From: Bacillota bacterium
GTDB lineage: Bacteria > Bacillota > Negativicutes > Sporomusales > UBA7701
Direction of reading: 5' to 3'
NCBI GenBank assembly: GCA_023415775.1
Contig: JAEZJM010000031.1
Coordinates: 1 to 64,000 of the forward strand
DNA: 64,000 nucleotides
This document shows positions 23,108 to 32,300 of this stretch, one piece after another. Under the pieces are notes generated by a model, which saw only the letters and a list, made by a program, of their open reading frames with translations, was not told the DNA's origin and did no database searches. Position numbers and translations under genes: made by a program. The first letter of the stretch is position 1, and each line of letters starts with the position of its first letter.

Positions 23108-24643
23108 ATGAAGATCGAACGGGCGCTTATAAGCGTTTCCGACAAGACGGGGGTGGTGGAGTTTGCCCGCGTTCTCCACGGTCTGGGTGTGGAGATCATC
23201 TCCACCGGCGGGACGATGAAGACGCTGAAGGAAGCGGGCATCCCGGTGGTGTATGTCAGCGAGATCACCGGCTTCCCGGAAATAATGGACGGCCGGGTGA
23301 AGACTCTCAACCCGTACATCCACGGCGGCATCCTCGCCATCCGCGACAACCCCGACCATGTTCAAGCGATGCGTCACCACAAGATCAAGGGCATCGACAT
23401 GGTGGTGGTCAACCTGTATCCCTTCCGCCAGACGGTCGCCAAGCCGGACGTCACACTGGGCGAGGCGGTGGAGAATATCGATATCGGCGGTCCGGCGATG
23501 ATCCGGGCGGCCGCCAAAAACTTCGCCCATGTAGCGGTTGTGGTCAACCCGGCCAATTATGGCCTGATTGCCGGCGAGTTGGCGAAAAAGGGCGAAATTT
23601 CCCAGGAAATACGGATGGAGTTGGCGAGAGAGGCCTACAGCCATACTGCCGAGTATGACGCCTGCATCGCCCGCTATCTCGCCGGACAGCTTGGCCAGGG
23701 GCGTTTTCCCGCGCGCCTGCAGCTGGTATTCGACAAGGTTCAGGATCTGCGCTACGGGGAGAACCCCCATCAACAAGCGGCTTTTTACCGTGAACAGGGC
23801 TTCGCCGGGCCGGGGGTGGCGGGCGCGCGGCAGCTTCACGGCAAGGAACTGTCGTTCAACAATATCGTCGATCTCGAGGCCGCCTTTAATATCGTGAACG
23901 AGTTCGCCGCGCCGGCGGCAACGATTATCAAGCACACCAATCCTTGCGGCACCGGCACGGGCAACAGCCTGGCGGCGGCTTACGCCAAAGCGTACGAGGC
24001 CGACCCGGTTTCGGCGTTCGGGGGCATTATCGGCCTCAACCGCGAGGTGGACAAGGCGACGGCCGAGCAGATCGGCCAGCTGTTCGCCGAGGCGGTGATC
24101 GCTCCTGGCTACAGCGCCGAGGCTTTAGCAGTGCTGAGCGAGAAGAAGAATGTCCGTTTGCTGGCGGCCGGGTTTGGCCAAAGTGTGGACGCCATGGATA
24201 TCAAACGGGTGTCGGGCGGCATCCTCGTGCAGGATACCGACGCCGGCGACCCTGAGGCGAAGATTACGGTTGTGAGCAAGCGGCAGCCGACCGCCGCCGA
24301 GCTGGAGCAGCTCGGTTTCGCCTGGAAGGTGGTCAAGCATGTGAAGTCGAATGCGATCGTCGTGGCGGCGGACAACCGCACCATCGGCGTGGGCGCCGGG
24401 CAGATGAACCGGGTGGGGGCGGCGAACATCGCCCTGGCCCAGGCCGGCGAAGCGGCCGAAGGCGCTGTGCTTGCTTCCGACGCTTTCTTCCCCTTCAGGG
24501 ATACGGTGGATGCCGCGGCCAAGGCGGGCGTCACCGCTATTATCCAACCGGGGGGCTCGGTCCGCGACGAGGAGTCGATCAAGGCGGCGGACGAGCATGG
24601 GATGGCGATGGTGTTCACGGGTGTCCGTCACTTCAAGCATTAG
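23108..24643 (+). CDS. purH: Bifunctional AICAR transformylase / IMP cyclohydrolase
   Basis: The 511-residue enzyme performs the last two steps to IMP. The N-terminal MGS-like cyclohydrolase domain opens with ERALISVSDKTGVVEFA and includes VKTLNPYIHGGILA. The transformylase domain has the KHTNPCG motif and ends GMAMVFTGVRHFKH. I chose the ATG at 23108, since a GTG nine bases earlier is part of the AGGTGG ribosome binding site. A dispersed hairpin repeat follows before purD. Confidence 0.96.
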   Translation: MKIERALISVSDKTGVVEFARVLHGLGVEIISTGGTMKTLKEAGIPVVYVSEITGFPEIMDGRVKTLNPYIHGGILAIRDNPDHVQAMRHHKIKGIDMVVVNLYPFRQTVAKPDVTLGEAVENIDIGGPAMIRAAAKNFAHVAVVVNPANYGLIAGELAKKGEISQEIRMELAREAYSHTAEYDACIARYLAGQLGQGRFPARLQLVFDKVQDLRYGENPHQQAAFYREQGFAGPGVAGARQLHGKELSFNNIVDLEAAFNIVNEFAAPAATIIKHTNPCGTGTGNSLAAAYAKAYEADPVSAFGGIIGLNREVDKATAEQIGQLFAEAVIAPGYSAEALAVLSEKKNVRLLAAGFGQSVDAMDIKRVSGGILVQDTDAGDPEAKITVVSKRQPTAAELEQLGFAWKVVKHVKSNAIVVAADNRTIGVGAGQMNRVGAANIALAQAGEAAEGAVLASDAFFPFRDTVDAAAKAGVTAIIQPGGSVRDEESIKAADEHGMAMVFTGVRHFKH

Positions 24644-24657
24644 TTACGGTCATTGAT

Positions 24658-24757
24658 AAAGCCCCATCTGCGGCGTTGCTCCTCGGCTGTCATCCTCAGC
24701 GTACGTTCGTGTACGCTTCCGGTGTCAGCCTCCGGTGCGCCTTGCATCTGGGGCTTT
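24658..24757. repeat. Dispersed hairpin repeat, copy 1
   Basis: Outer arms AAAGCCCC and GGGGCTTT enclose a conserved block, CTGCGGCGTTGCTCCTCGG, and the closing TTGCATCTGG. Between them lies an insert with its own hairpin (AGCGTAC with GTACGCT) that copy 2 lacks. It sits in the purH-purD gap. Confidence 0.75.
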
Positions 24758-24812
24758 CTGAATGGCCTAAGCCAAATACTAGGCCTATGATCTTATATAA
24801 GAGGTGATATTG

Positions 24813-26087
24813 ATGCGTGTTTTGGTGATCGGCGGCGGCGGGCGGGAGCACGCTCTGGTGTGGAAGCTGGCGGCCAGCCCGCGGGTGGAGAAGATTTATT
24901 GTGCGCCCGGAAATCCGGGCATCGGCGGTCTGGCCGAGTGCGTCGATGTCGATGTGAACGACAATACCGCGCTGGTTACTTTCGCCTGGGAGAGGAAGAT
25001 CGACCTGACGGTGGTGGGGCCGGAGGCGCCGCTGGCCAACGGGGTGGTCGACGTTTTCGCCGCCCATGGTTTGAAGATTTTCGGCCCAACGCAGGCGGCG
25101 GCCAGGATTGAGGGCTCGAAAGCGTTCGCGAAGGACCTGATGCGCAAGTACGGGATACCTACCGCCGGCTACGGCGTCTTCACCGACGCCGCTGCCGCCA
25201 AGGCATATATAAAGGAGCAGGGGGCTCCGATCGTCGTCAAGGCCGACGGCCTGGCAGCCGGCAAGGGTGTGGTGGTGGCGATGACGGAGGCTGAAGCGAT
25301 GGCTGCCGTTGATATGATAATGACGGACGCCGTCTTCGGGATGGCCGGGGCGCAGGTGGTTGTCGAGGAGTTCATGCAGGGCGAGGAGGCTTCGCTGCTG
25401 GCGTTCACCGATGGCCGGACGGTTATCCCGATGGTTTCGGCTCAGGATCACAAACGGGTTTTTGACGACGACCGGGGACCGAATACCGGCGGCATGGGCG
25501 CGTATGCGCCGGCGCCGGTGGTTACGACGGCGGTGCTGGAGCAGGTGATGAAGGAGATCCTTCAGCCGGCGGTGGATGCCATGCGCGCCGAGGGCTGCCC
25601 GTACTGCGGCTGCCTGTACGCCGGCCTGATGATTACCGACGCGGGGCCGAAGGTGGTGGAATTCAACGCGCGCTTCGGCGATCCCGAGACCCAGGTGGTA
25701 CTGCCGCTATTGGACAGCGACTTGCCGACGGTGCTGGAGGCTTGCATAGACGGTACGCTCGATCAGGCCGCGGTGGCCTGGCGAGACGAAGCAGCGGTGT
25801 GCGTGGTCATGGCTGCCGGCGGCTATCCCGGGGAGTACGGCAAGGGGGACGCCATCAGCGGCCTGGACGCTGCCGCGGACGTCGGGGCGGTGGTTTTCCA
25901 CGCCGGCACGGCGCTGAAGGGTGGCGCTGTAGTCACCAACGGCGGCCGGGTGCTGGGCGTGACGGCGATGGATAAGGATGTGCTTCGGGCGATCGAGAAG
26001 GCGTACGCAGCGGTTGATAGGATCAGCTTCACGGGGGCGCACTGTCGGCGGGATATTGCCCGCCGGGTGATAAACAGACTCAAATAA
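24813..26087 (+). CDS. purD: Phosphoribosylamine-glycine ligase
   Basis: The 424-residue ATP-grasp enzyme opens with RVLVIGGGGREHALVWKLA and has FMQGEEASLLAFTDG and NARFGDPETQ typical of PurD. It makes GAR from phosphoribosylamine and glycine. The ATG at 24813 has GAGGTGAT five bases upstream; the GTG at 24804 lies inside that site. The roughly 170-base gap to purH is filled by the repeat, which could reduce purD expression relative to the upstream genes. Confidence 0.96.
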   Translation: MRVLVIGGGGREHALVWKLAASPRVEKIYCAPGNPGIGGLAECVDVDVNDNTALVTFAWERKIDLTVVGPEAPLANGVVDVFAAHGLKIFGPTQAAARIEGSKAFAKDLMRKYGIPTAGYGVFTDAAAAKAYIKEQGAPIVVKADGLAAGKGVVVAMTEAEAMAAVDMIMTDAVFGMAGAQVVVEEFMQGEEASLLAFTDGRTVIPMVSAQDHKRVFDDDRGPNTGGMGAYAPAPVVTTAVLEQVMKEILQPAVDAMRAEGCPYCGCLYAGLMITDAGPKVVEFNARFGDPETQVVLPLLDSDLPTVLEACIDGTLDQAAVAWRDEAAVCVVMAAGGYPGEYGKGDAISGLDAAADVGAVVFHAGTALKGGAVVTNGGRVLGVTAMDKDVLRAIEKAYAAVDRISFTGAHCRRDIARRVINRLK

Positions 26088-26090
26088 CGT

Positions 26091-26164
26091 GGCGGCTGTC
26101 TAATAGGTCCAGCTGCGGCGTTGCTCCTCGGGGTCTTGCATCTGGAACCTATTAGACAGCCGCC
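26091..26164. repeat. Dispersed hairpin repeat, copy 2
   Basis: The arms GGCGGCTGTCTAATAGGT and ACCTATTAGACAGCCGCC are perfect complements of 18 bp. They enclose CTGCGGCGTTGCTCCTCGG, a short GTC link and TTGCATCTGG, the same core as copy 1. The arm sequence is entirely different from copy 1, yet it pairs. Confidence 0.8.
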
Positions 26165-26196
26165 GGCGACTCGTTGTTTTAAGGGCAGGTGACGCT

Positions 26197-26709
26197 ATGG
26201 AAGTGTCTTTAATCGCCGTGAATATCGTTTTGATATTGGTGCTGCTGCTGGGGGTGGGGCTGACGCTTTTCACGCTGCCCGGTAATTTCGTCATTTTGCT
26301 GGCTGCCGTCGGCTACGGTTTTTACGAGGGGTTTGCCCGGTTCGACAGCGGTTTTTTGTTCGCGCTCGGCGGACTGTTCCTTGTCGGCGAGGCGGTGGAG
26401 TTTGTCGCTGGCATGCTGGGGGCGAAACGCCAGAATGCCTCGTGGCGGGCGATGGGAGCGGCGCTATTGGGCGGCCTGGCCGGAGCGGTCCTTGGGTCGG
26501 CGGTGGTGCCGGTGCTGGGGACGCTGGCCGGGGCGGTGGCGGGGGCGTTCGGCCTTAGCTATGCTGCGGAGTACAGCAAGACGGGCGACAGGGAGAAAGC
26601 GGCGCGGGTGGCGCGGGGAGCGGCCGCCGGGCTGCTGGTGGGCACGCTGTTCAAGCTGGCCGTGGCTGTCGGGATGGCGGCAGCGATCGTTGCGCGCTTG
26701 ATGTGGTGA
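26197..26709 (+). CDS. DUF456 membrane protein
   Basis: The 170-residue protein is almost entirely hydrophobic, with about five helices rich in glycine and alanine. A typical DUF456 signature is TLPGNFVILLAAVGYGFYEGF, followed by GEAVEFVAGMLGAKRQNAS. The family has no established function. CAGGTGACGCT precedes the ATG. It is separated from purD by the second repeat and from the TetR gene by a strong promoter, so it may be its own unit. Confidence 0.8.
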   Translation: MEVSLIAVNIVLILVLLLGVGLTLFTLPGNFVILLAAVGYGFYEGFARFDSGFLFALGGLFLVGEAVEFVAGMLGAKRQNASWRAMGAALLGGLAGAVLGSAVVPVLGTLAGAVAGAFGLSYAAEYSKTGDREKAARVARGAAAGLLVGTLFKLAVAVGMAAAIVARLMW

Positions 26710-26710
26710 C

Positions 26711-26724
26711 TGACCGATTAGTCA
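26711..26724. promoter_or_regulatory. TetR-type operator candidate 1
   Basis: TGACCGATTAGTCA is an imperfect palindrome eight bases before the -35 box of the first tetR gene. It shares CTGACCG and GTCAATT with candidate 2. Confidence 0.5.
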
Positions 26725-26732
26725 ATTTTGCG

Positions 26733-26761
26733 TTGACAGCCTTCCGTGGGCCTCCTATAAT
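26733..26761 (+). promoter_or_regulatory. Consensus promoter of the first tetR gene
   Basis: TTGACA and TATAAT are both perfect and separated by 17 bases, the strongest promoter in the window by sequence. Confidence 0.85.
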
Positions 26762-26789
26762 TAAAAGTATAAAGAGCATGGAGGTTACC

Positions 26790-27410
26790 ATGGCCTATTA
26801 CCGCGAAGACCAGCATGGCGACGATTCGCGCTCCAAGCGCCAGCAGATTCTTGAGGCCGCCTACGCCGTTTTTTCCCGCAAGGGTTACCACCGGGCGACG
26901 GTGGATGAGATCATCGCTCTGGCGGATACCGGCAAAGGTACGGTGTATAATTATTTCAACAATAAGGAGCAGCTTTTCTACACCCTTATCCGCGAGCGTA
27001 GCCAGCCGTTCGAGACGGCGCTGCAGCAGGCGGCGGATGATGACCAGCCTACGCTGGAGAAGCTGCAGACGATGATCAGGCTTTTTCTGCGGTTTTATTT
27101 GGACAACGCTGCCCTCTGGCGGGTGATGATGCACGAGATCCGCGGCTTCGGCAGTGACGGACTGTCTTATGTGAAGGCGGAGATTCGCGACAAGTACCGG
27201 GAAGGGTTCAACCGCACGATCGGCCTGTTGGCTAAGGTGCTGCAGGAAGGCATCGATCAGGGCCTGCTCAGGGATGTCAATGTTAAGCACGCTTCCTACG
27301 CTTTGTTCAGCGTGATCGTGGCATTGGCATTTCAGCAGTTCGTGGATGATGTGGATGAATCGGCCCGCGAGGTAGCGGAAACTTTCCTGTACGGTATGGC
27401 CCGGAAGTAA
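26790..27410 (+). CDS. TetR/AcrR family regulator
   Basis: The 206-residue protein has a classical TetR N-terminal domain (about 14-60: RQQILEAAYAVFSRKGYHRA, ATVDEIIALADTGKGTVYNYF, NKEQLFYTLI). The C-terminal ligand domain is helical. GGAGGTTACC directly precedes the ATG. It probably represses its own promoter through the palindrome just upstream and may act on the RND operon that follows. Its ligand is unknown. Confidence 0.9.
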   Translation: MAYYREDQHGDDSRSKRQQILEAAYAVFSRKGYHRATVDEIIALADTGKGTVYNYFNNKEQLFYTLIRERSQPFETALQQAADDDQPTLEKLQTMIRLFLRFYLDNAALWRVMMHEIRGFGSDGLSYVKAEIRDKYREGFNRTIGLLAKVLQEGIDQGLLRDVNVKHASYALFSVIVALAFQQFVDDVDESAREVAETFLYGMARK

Positions 27411-27435
27411 CCCGGCTTTTTTATATGCCGGTTGC

Positions 27436-27449
27436 TGACCGGGCGGTCA
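27436..27449. promoter_or_regulatory. TetR-type operator candidate 2
   Basis: TGACCGGGCGGTCA is a perfect 6-2-6 palindrome. It lies between the first tetR stop and the terminator, about 85 bases before the promoter of the second tetR gene, so it is not well placed for simple promoter occlusion. Confidence 0.45.
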
Positions 27450-27460
27450 ATTGCATGGGG

Positions 27461-27505
27461 GAACCTCTTTCGGCCAGGAATGGCTGAAAGAGGTTCTTTT
27501 GTTTT
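27461..27505 (+). terminator. Terminator between the two tetR genes
   Basis: GAACCTCTTTC and GAAAGAGGTTC form a perfect 11-bp stem with an inner GCC/GGC pair, followed by TTTTGTTTT. Confidence 0.95.
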
Positions 27506-27532
27506 ACTTGCAAGGCGGCGGGAAAAAAGATG

Positions 27533-27561
27533 TTGAAATCTGGAAACTAAAATACTATAAT
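27533..27561 (+). promoter_or_regulatory. Promoter of the tetR2-RND operon
   Basis: TTGAAA and TATAAT are separated by 17 bases. The gene start is about 58 bases downstream of the -10 box. Confidence 0.8.
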
Positions 27562-27619
27562 AGTTTACAAGGGCGGAAGTTTGTGGGCCGTCTCCGAAAA
27601 AGTATTGCAGGTGGTAGGT

Positions 27620-28216
27620 ATGGAAGATATAAAAGAGATTATCCTCGACAAGGCGCGGGAGCGGTTCGACCGCTTCGGCTACAAGAAGACGACGATGGAC
27701 GAGATCAGCCGGGATTGCCGCATTTCCAAAAAGACGGTATATGAGCATTTCCGGGATAAGGAGAATCTGTTCAACAGCCTGTATTTGCGCGAGTGCCGGT
27801 CGGCCAGGGACACGATTTTCGCCCGCATGGGCGATGTGGCTGATCCGCTCGACCGCCTCATCCGGCTGTTGAGGACAGCGATCGGCTATTTCAACGAGGA
27901 TAATTTCCTGACAAGGCTGCTGCGCGACGATTACGCGCTGTTCGCGGCCTGCTTCACTTCCGAGCACCAGCGGCTGATGGACGATGAGCTAATCGCGATT
28001 ATCGCCGGGATGATTAACGACGGCAAGCTGCAGGGGAGAATCCGCGCCGTGGACGCGGAGATAGTGGCGTACGCGGGGTTGAAGCTGTTCGAGGCGTTCA
28101 GTTATATGCGCACGACCCGTTTCTCCGCGGAAAGAGAGGATCAGGAGTATTACACCGAGGTGCTGGTCGATTTTATCGTCCACGCCTTAACCGGCAGGTC
28201 GGCTAGCGCTGGTTGA
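27620..28216 (+). CDS. TetR/AcrR family regulator of the efflux operon
   Basis: The 198-residue protein has a TetR DNA-binding domain (KARERFDRFGYKKTTMDEIS, KKTVYEHFRDKENLFNSLY). The ATG at 27620 is chosen because AGGTGG precedes it; a GTG-like extension upstream does not look coding. It stands first in an operon with the adaptor and pump genes, 33 bases before the adaptor, so autoregulation and drug-responsive control of the pump are likely. It differs clearly in sequence from the preceding TetR protein. Confidence 0.88.
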   Translation: MEDIKEIILDKARERFDRFGYKKTTMDEISRDCRISKKTVYEHFRDKENLFNSLYLRECRSARDTIFARMGDVADPLDRLIRLLRTAIGYFNEDNFLTRLLRDDYALFAACFTSEHQRLMDDELIAIIAGMINDGKLQGRIRAVDAEIVAYAGLKLFEAFSYMRTTRFSAEREDQEYYTEVLVDFIVHALTGRSASAG

Positions 28217-28249
28217 CGGGCAAGGATACGGAGTTTGGAGGTTAGCGGG

Positions 28250-29329
28250 ATGGAGAAAAAGCGGTTGTTGGGCGGGATGGCGCTGATCGTCATCGCCGGC
28301 TTGCTATTGGCGGGGTGCGGGAATAAGGAAAAGGCCAAGGAGGAAGCGCCGCTGGTCCGCACTCAGGTGGTGAAGGTGGACGGCGCCGGACGGCCGGCCA
28401 GTTATGCCGGCGAGGTGCGCGGCCGGTACGAAAGCCAGCTCGCTTTTCAGGTCGGCGGCAAGATCGTGAAGCGGACGGTCGATCTTGGCAGCACGGTGAG
28501 GGCCGGAGACGCCCTGATGGAGATCGACCCGAAGGATATAAGTCAGGCGGTGGCGGTGAGTTCGGCGCAGGTTTATTCGACCGAGTCTCAACTGAAGCTG
28601 GCGGAAAGCAATCTGCGCCGGTACCGGCAGCTGTATGAGCAGCAGGCGGTCAGCCGCGCGCAGTACGAGCAGTATCAGAACGCTTACGACGCGGCGCTGG
28701 CTGCCGCACGCCAGGCTTCGGCCCAGCATGCCCAGAGCTCGAACCAGCTGGGGTACAGCGTTTTGCAGGCCGACGGGGCGGGAGTTATTGCCGCCGTGAA
28801 CGCGGAGGTGGGCCAAGTGGTGAGCGCGGGCCAGACTGTCGTTACGCTGGTGCGCGACGGCGAGCGGGAGGTGGAGATCGACGTTCCCGAGAACCGCGGC
28901 GAGGCGCTGCGCAAGGCGGGGCAGATCAGCGTCACTTTCTGGGCGCTACCCGGGGTTACGGTGGCTGGTAAGGTGCGGGAGGTGGCTCCGATGGCGGATA
29001 AGGTCTCCCGCACTTACAAGGTGCGGGTGAGCCTGCCGGAATGCCCGCCGGAGGTTAGGCTGGGTATGACCGCCAACGTGACTGTAGCGGCCGCGGGCAA
29101 GGAAAAGGCCGCTTCTATCCCCCTGGCGGCAATCTACCAGACCGGCAATGACCCCGGTGTGTGGGTGGTGGAAAACGGTGCCGTCAGTCTCCGGAAGGTG
29201 CGGGTCGGCGCGTTCGGAGACGGAATGGTCGAGGTGACGGAGGGGCTGAGGGACGGAGAACTGATCGTGACGGCAGGTGTGCATAAGTTGCGTGAGGGAC
29301 AGAAGGTGCGCACGGGTGACGGACGATGA
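28250..29329 (+). CDS. RND efflux periplasmic adaptor lipoprotein (MFP family)
   Basis: The 359-residue protein has a lipoprotein signal with LLLAGC (C23). A biotinyl-lipoyl-like segment follows (YESQLAFQVGGKIVKRTVDLGSTVRAGD), then a coiled-coil hairpin rich in Q, A and S (about 90-170) and beta-barrel parts near VTFWALPGVTVAGKVREV. It should bridge the inner-membrane pump to an outer-membrane channel, which implies a diderm cell. GGAGG lies eight bases before the ATG at 28250. It overlaps the pump gene by four bases. No TolC-like gene is adjacent, so the channel is encoded elsewhere. Confidence 0.92.
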   Translation: MEKKRLLGGMALIVIAGLLLAGCGNKEKAKEEAPLVRTQVVKVDGAGRPASYAGEVRGRYESQLAFQVGGKIVKRTVDLGSTVRAGDALMEIDPKDISQAVAVSSAQVYSTESQLKLAESNLRRYRQLYEQQAVSRAQYEQYQNAYDAALAAARQASAQHAQSSNQLGYSVLQADGAGVIAAVNAEVGQVVSAGQTVVTLVRDGEREVEIDVPENRGEALRKAGQISVTFWALPGVTVAGKVREVAPMADKVSRTYKVRVSLPECPPEVRLGMTANVTVAAAGKEKAASIPLAAIYQTGNDPGVWVVENGAVSLRKVRVGAFGDGMVEVTEGLRDGELIVTAGVHKLREGQKVRTGDGR

Positions 29330-32300
29330 AGAACGTCAACCTAACCGAATGGGCGCTCAACCATCGAGGGTTGGTGTATTATTTCATCATCCTGATCTTT
29401 ATCATGGGGATTGTGTCTTACCGACAGCTGGGGCGGATGGAAGACCCCGATTTTGTCATCCGTCAGATGGTCGTTTCCGCCGTCTGGCCGGGGGCGACGG
29501 CTCGCGAGGTAGAGGAGCAGGTCACCGATAAGATTGAGAAGAAGCTGCAGGACACGCCGGGGCTGGATTATCTGAAGAGTTACTCGCGGCCCGGGCAGAC
29601 GGTCATTTACGTGACGCTGAAGGAATCGCTGAAGGAAAAGGATGTCCGGCCGACATGGGTGGAGATCCGCAACCAGATCAACGATATCAAGGGCACTCTC
29701 CCGCAGGGGGTGGTGGGCCCCGTCTTCAACGACCGCTTCGACGACGTTTTCGGCTGTATTTATGCTTTGACCGCCGATGGATTCACGTACGAGGAGATGC
29801 GCGACCGGGCCGAGAAGATCCGCCGCATCCTGCTGGGCGTAAAGAACGTCAAGAAGGTTGAACTGATCGGCGTTCAGACGGAAAAGATTTATATCGAGAT
29901 CGAAAACAGCAAGCTGGCCAAGCTGGGCATCGACCCCGGCGCGATCATCAGCACCGTTAAGGCGCAGAACGCGATGACGGCCTCAGGAATGATCGAGACG
30001 TCTTCGGATAACGTTTACCTCAGGGTTTCCGGCCTGTTCGACGATCTGGAGAGCATTCGCAATCTGCCGATCCGGGCGGGGCGAACGTTCCGGCTCGGCG
30101 ATATCGCTAGAGTGGAGCGCAGTTATGGTGAGCCGGCCGATCCCAAGATGTATGTCAACGGCCAGCCGGCAATCGGTCTCGCCTTGTCGATGGATAAGGG
30201 CGGCAATATTCTGACTCTCGGCGAAGACCTGAAGAAGGCGCTGACGCAGATCAAGAAGGATCTGCCGCTGGGACTGGAAATAACTCAGGTGGCGAACCAG
30301 CCTAAGGTGGTGGAGGATTCGATTGGTGAATTCGTGAAATCGCTGGAGGAAGCGATTGTCATCGTGCTTGTCGTGAGTTTTCTCAGCCTTGGGGTGCGAT
30401 CGGGGATTGTGGTGGCGCTGTGCATTCCGCTGGTTATCGCCGGGGTTTTCGCGGCGATGAAGATCGCGGGCATTGATCTGCATAAGGTTTCCCTCGGGGC
30501 GCTGATTATCGCTCTGGGCTTGCTGGTGGACGACGCGATCATTGCCATCGAGATGATGTCGGTCAAGTTGGAGCAGGGATGGGAACGCTTCGAGGCTGCC
30601 TGCTATGCTTACAAGGCGACCGCTTTCCCGATGCTGACTGGGACGCTGATAACCTGTGCCGGGTTTATCCCGATCGGCTTTGCCAAAGGGGACGCGGCGG
30701 AGTTTACGAGCAGCCTGTTCGCGGTGATTGCAATCGCGCTGCTGCTGTCGTGGCTTGTTTCGGTTACCGTTACCCCGTTGCTGGGCTATAAGCTGATCAA
30801 ACCCAAAGTGGCGGGCGTAGGCGGGCACGATATCTACGATTCGCGGTTTTACCGGCTGTTCAGGCAGGTGCTGACCTGGTGCCTGCACAACCGCCGGCTG
30901 GTGCTCGGCATCACGGCCGCGGCATTCGTGGGGTCTCTTTTCTTGCTGAAGTTTGTGAAACAAGAGTTTTTTCCGCCCTCGGTGCGGCCGGAGATTATCG
31001 TGGAGTTGACGCTGCCGGAGGGTTCGTCGCTGCGGGCGACGGAGGCCGAGGCGTCAAGGATGGCCGAGTTGCTGGCGGACGATCCCGAGATCGACAGTTA
31101 CAGTTACTATGTCGGCCAGGGGGCGCCCCGGTTCGTGCTGACGACCGACCCTGTGCTGCCGAGCGCGAATTATGCCCAGTTCGTTATTGTGGCGAAGGAT
31201 CTGCAGGCGCGGGCCAATTTGCAGGGGAAGATCGACAAGCTGCTCGATGGCAGTTTACCGAATGTGCGCGGCCATGTGAAGCTGATTCAGACGGGTCCTC
31301 CGTCGCCTTATCCGGTGATGCTGAGGGTCAGCGGCTACGAGCATGAAAAGGTGAGGGCGATCGCCTGGCAGGTGGCCGATAAGTTGGCGGGCGATCCCAA
31401 TCTGGTGGATATAAATCTCGACTGGAACGAGAAGAACAAGGTAATGAGGCTGACCGTGGACCAGGATAAGGCGCGGCTGTTGGGGGTCGACAGCCAGAGC
31501 CTGGCGTCGAGCCTGCAGATGCAGCTGTCGGGGGCGACGATCACGGAGTTTCGCGAGAGGGATAGGACGATCGCCGTCGTGTTACGCCTCGAAGACCAGG
31601 ACAGGAAGGATCTGTCGGCGGTCAAGAATTTGCCCGTCCATATCGGCGGCGGTAAATTCGTCGCGCTTGAGCAGGTAGCCAGGATCAGCTTCGAGGCCGA
31701 GGAAGGGCTGATCTGGCGCCGGGATCTGAAGCCGACGATTACCGTTCAGGCGGACGTGGCACCGGGGATTACCGGCAACGACGCGAGCCAGAAGGCTTTT
31801 AACAGCCTCGCCGCGTTGCGGGAGAAGCTGCCGCCGGGTTACAACATCGAAATCGCCGGTTCGCTGCAAAGGAGCAAGGAATCGATCAGATTCCTGCTAC
31901 AGCCGGTGCCGGCGATGGTTATCGTCATCATCACGCTGCTGATGCTCCAACTGCAGCGGATTTCGCTGATGTTGCTGACACTGCTTACCGCGCCGCTGGG
32001 CATTATCGGCGTAAGTATCGCGATGCTGCTGACCCAGCGCCCGATCGGCTTTGTGGCCGAGCTGGGAATCCTTGCGCTGGGCGGGATGATTATCCGCAAT
32101 TCGGTAATCCTCATCGACCAAATAGAGCAGCATATTAAGGACGGGGCGTCGCCGTGGGAAGCGATCGTCGATTCGGCGGTGCTGCGGTTCCGGCCGATAA
32201 TGCTGACAGCTGCGGCCGCCATCCTGGGGATGGTTCCGCTTCTGCCCAGCAAATTCTGGGGGCCGATGGCGGTGGCGATCGCCGGCGGATTGTTCTTCGC

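Noticed and set aside
22463..23935. A 490-codon open frame on the minus strand
   Set aside because: It is antisense to purN and purH, which carry all expected motifs.
24658..26164. CRISPR array
   Set aside because: Only two copies of the repeat, 1.4 kb apart, with no spacers.
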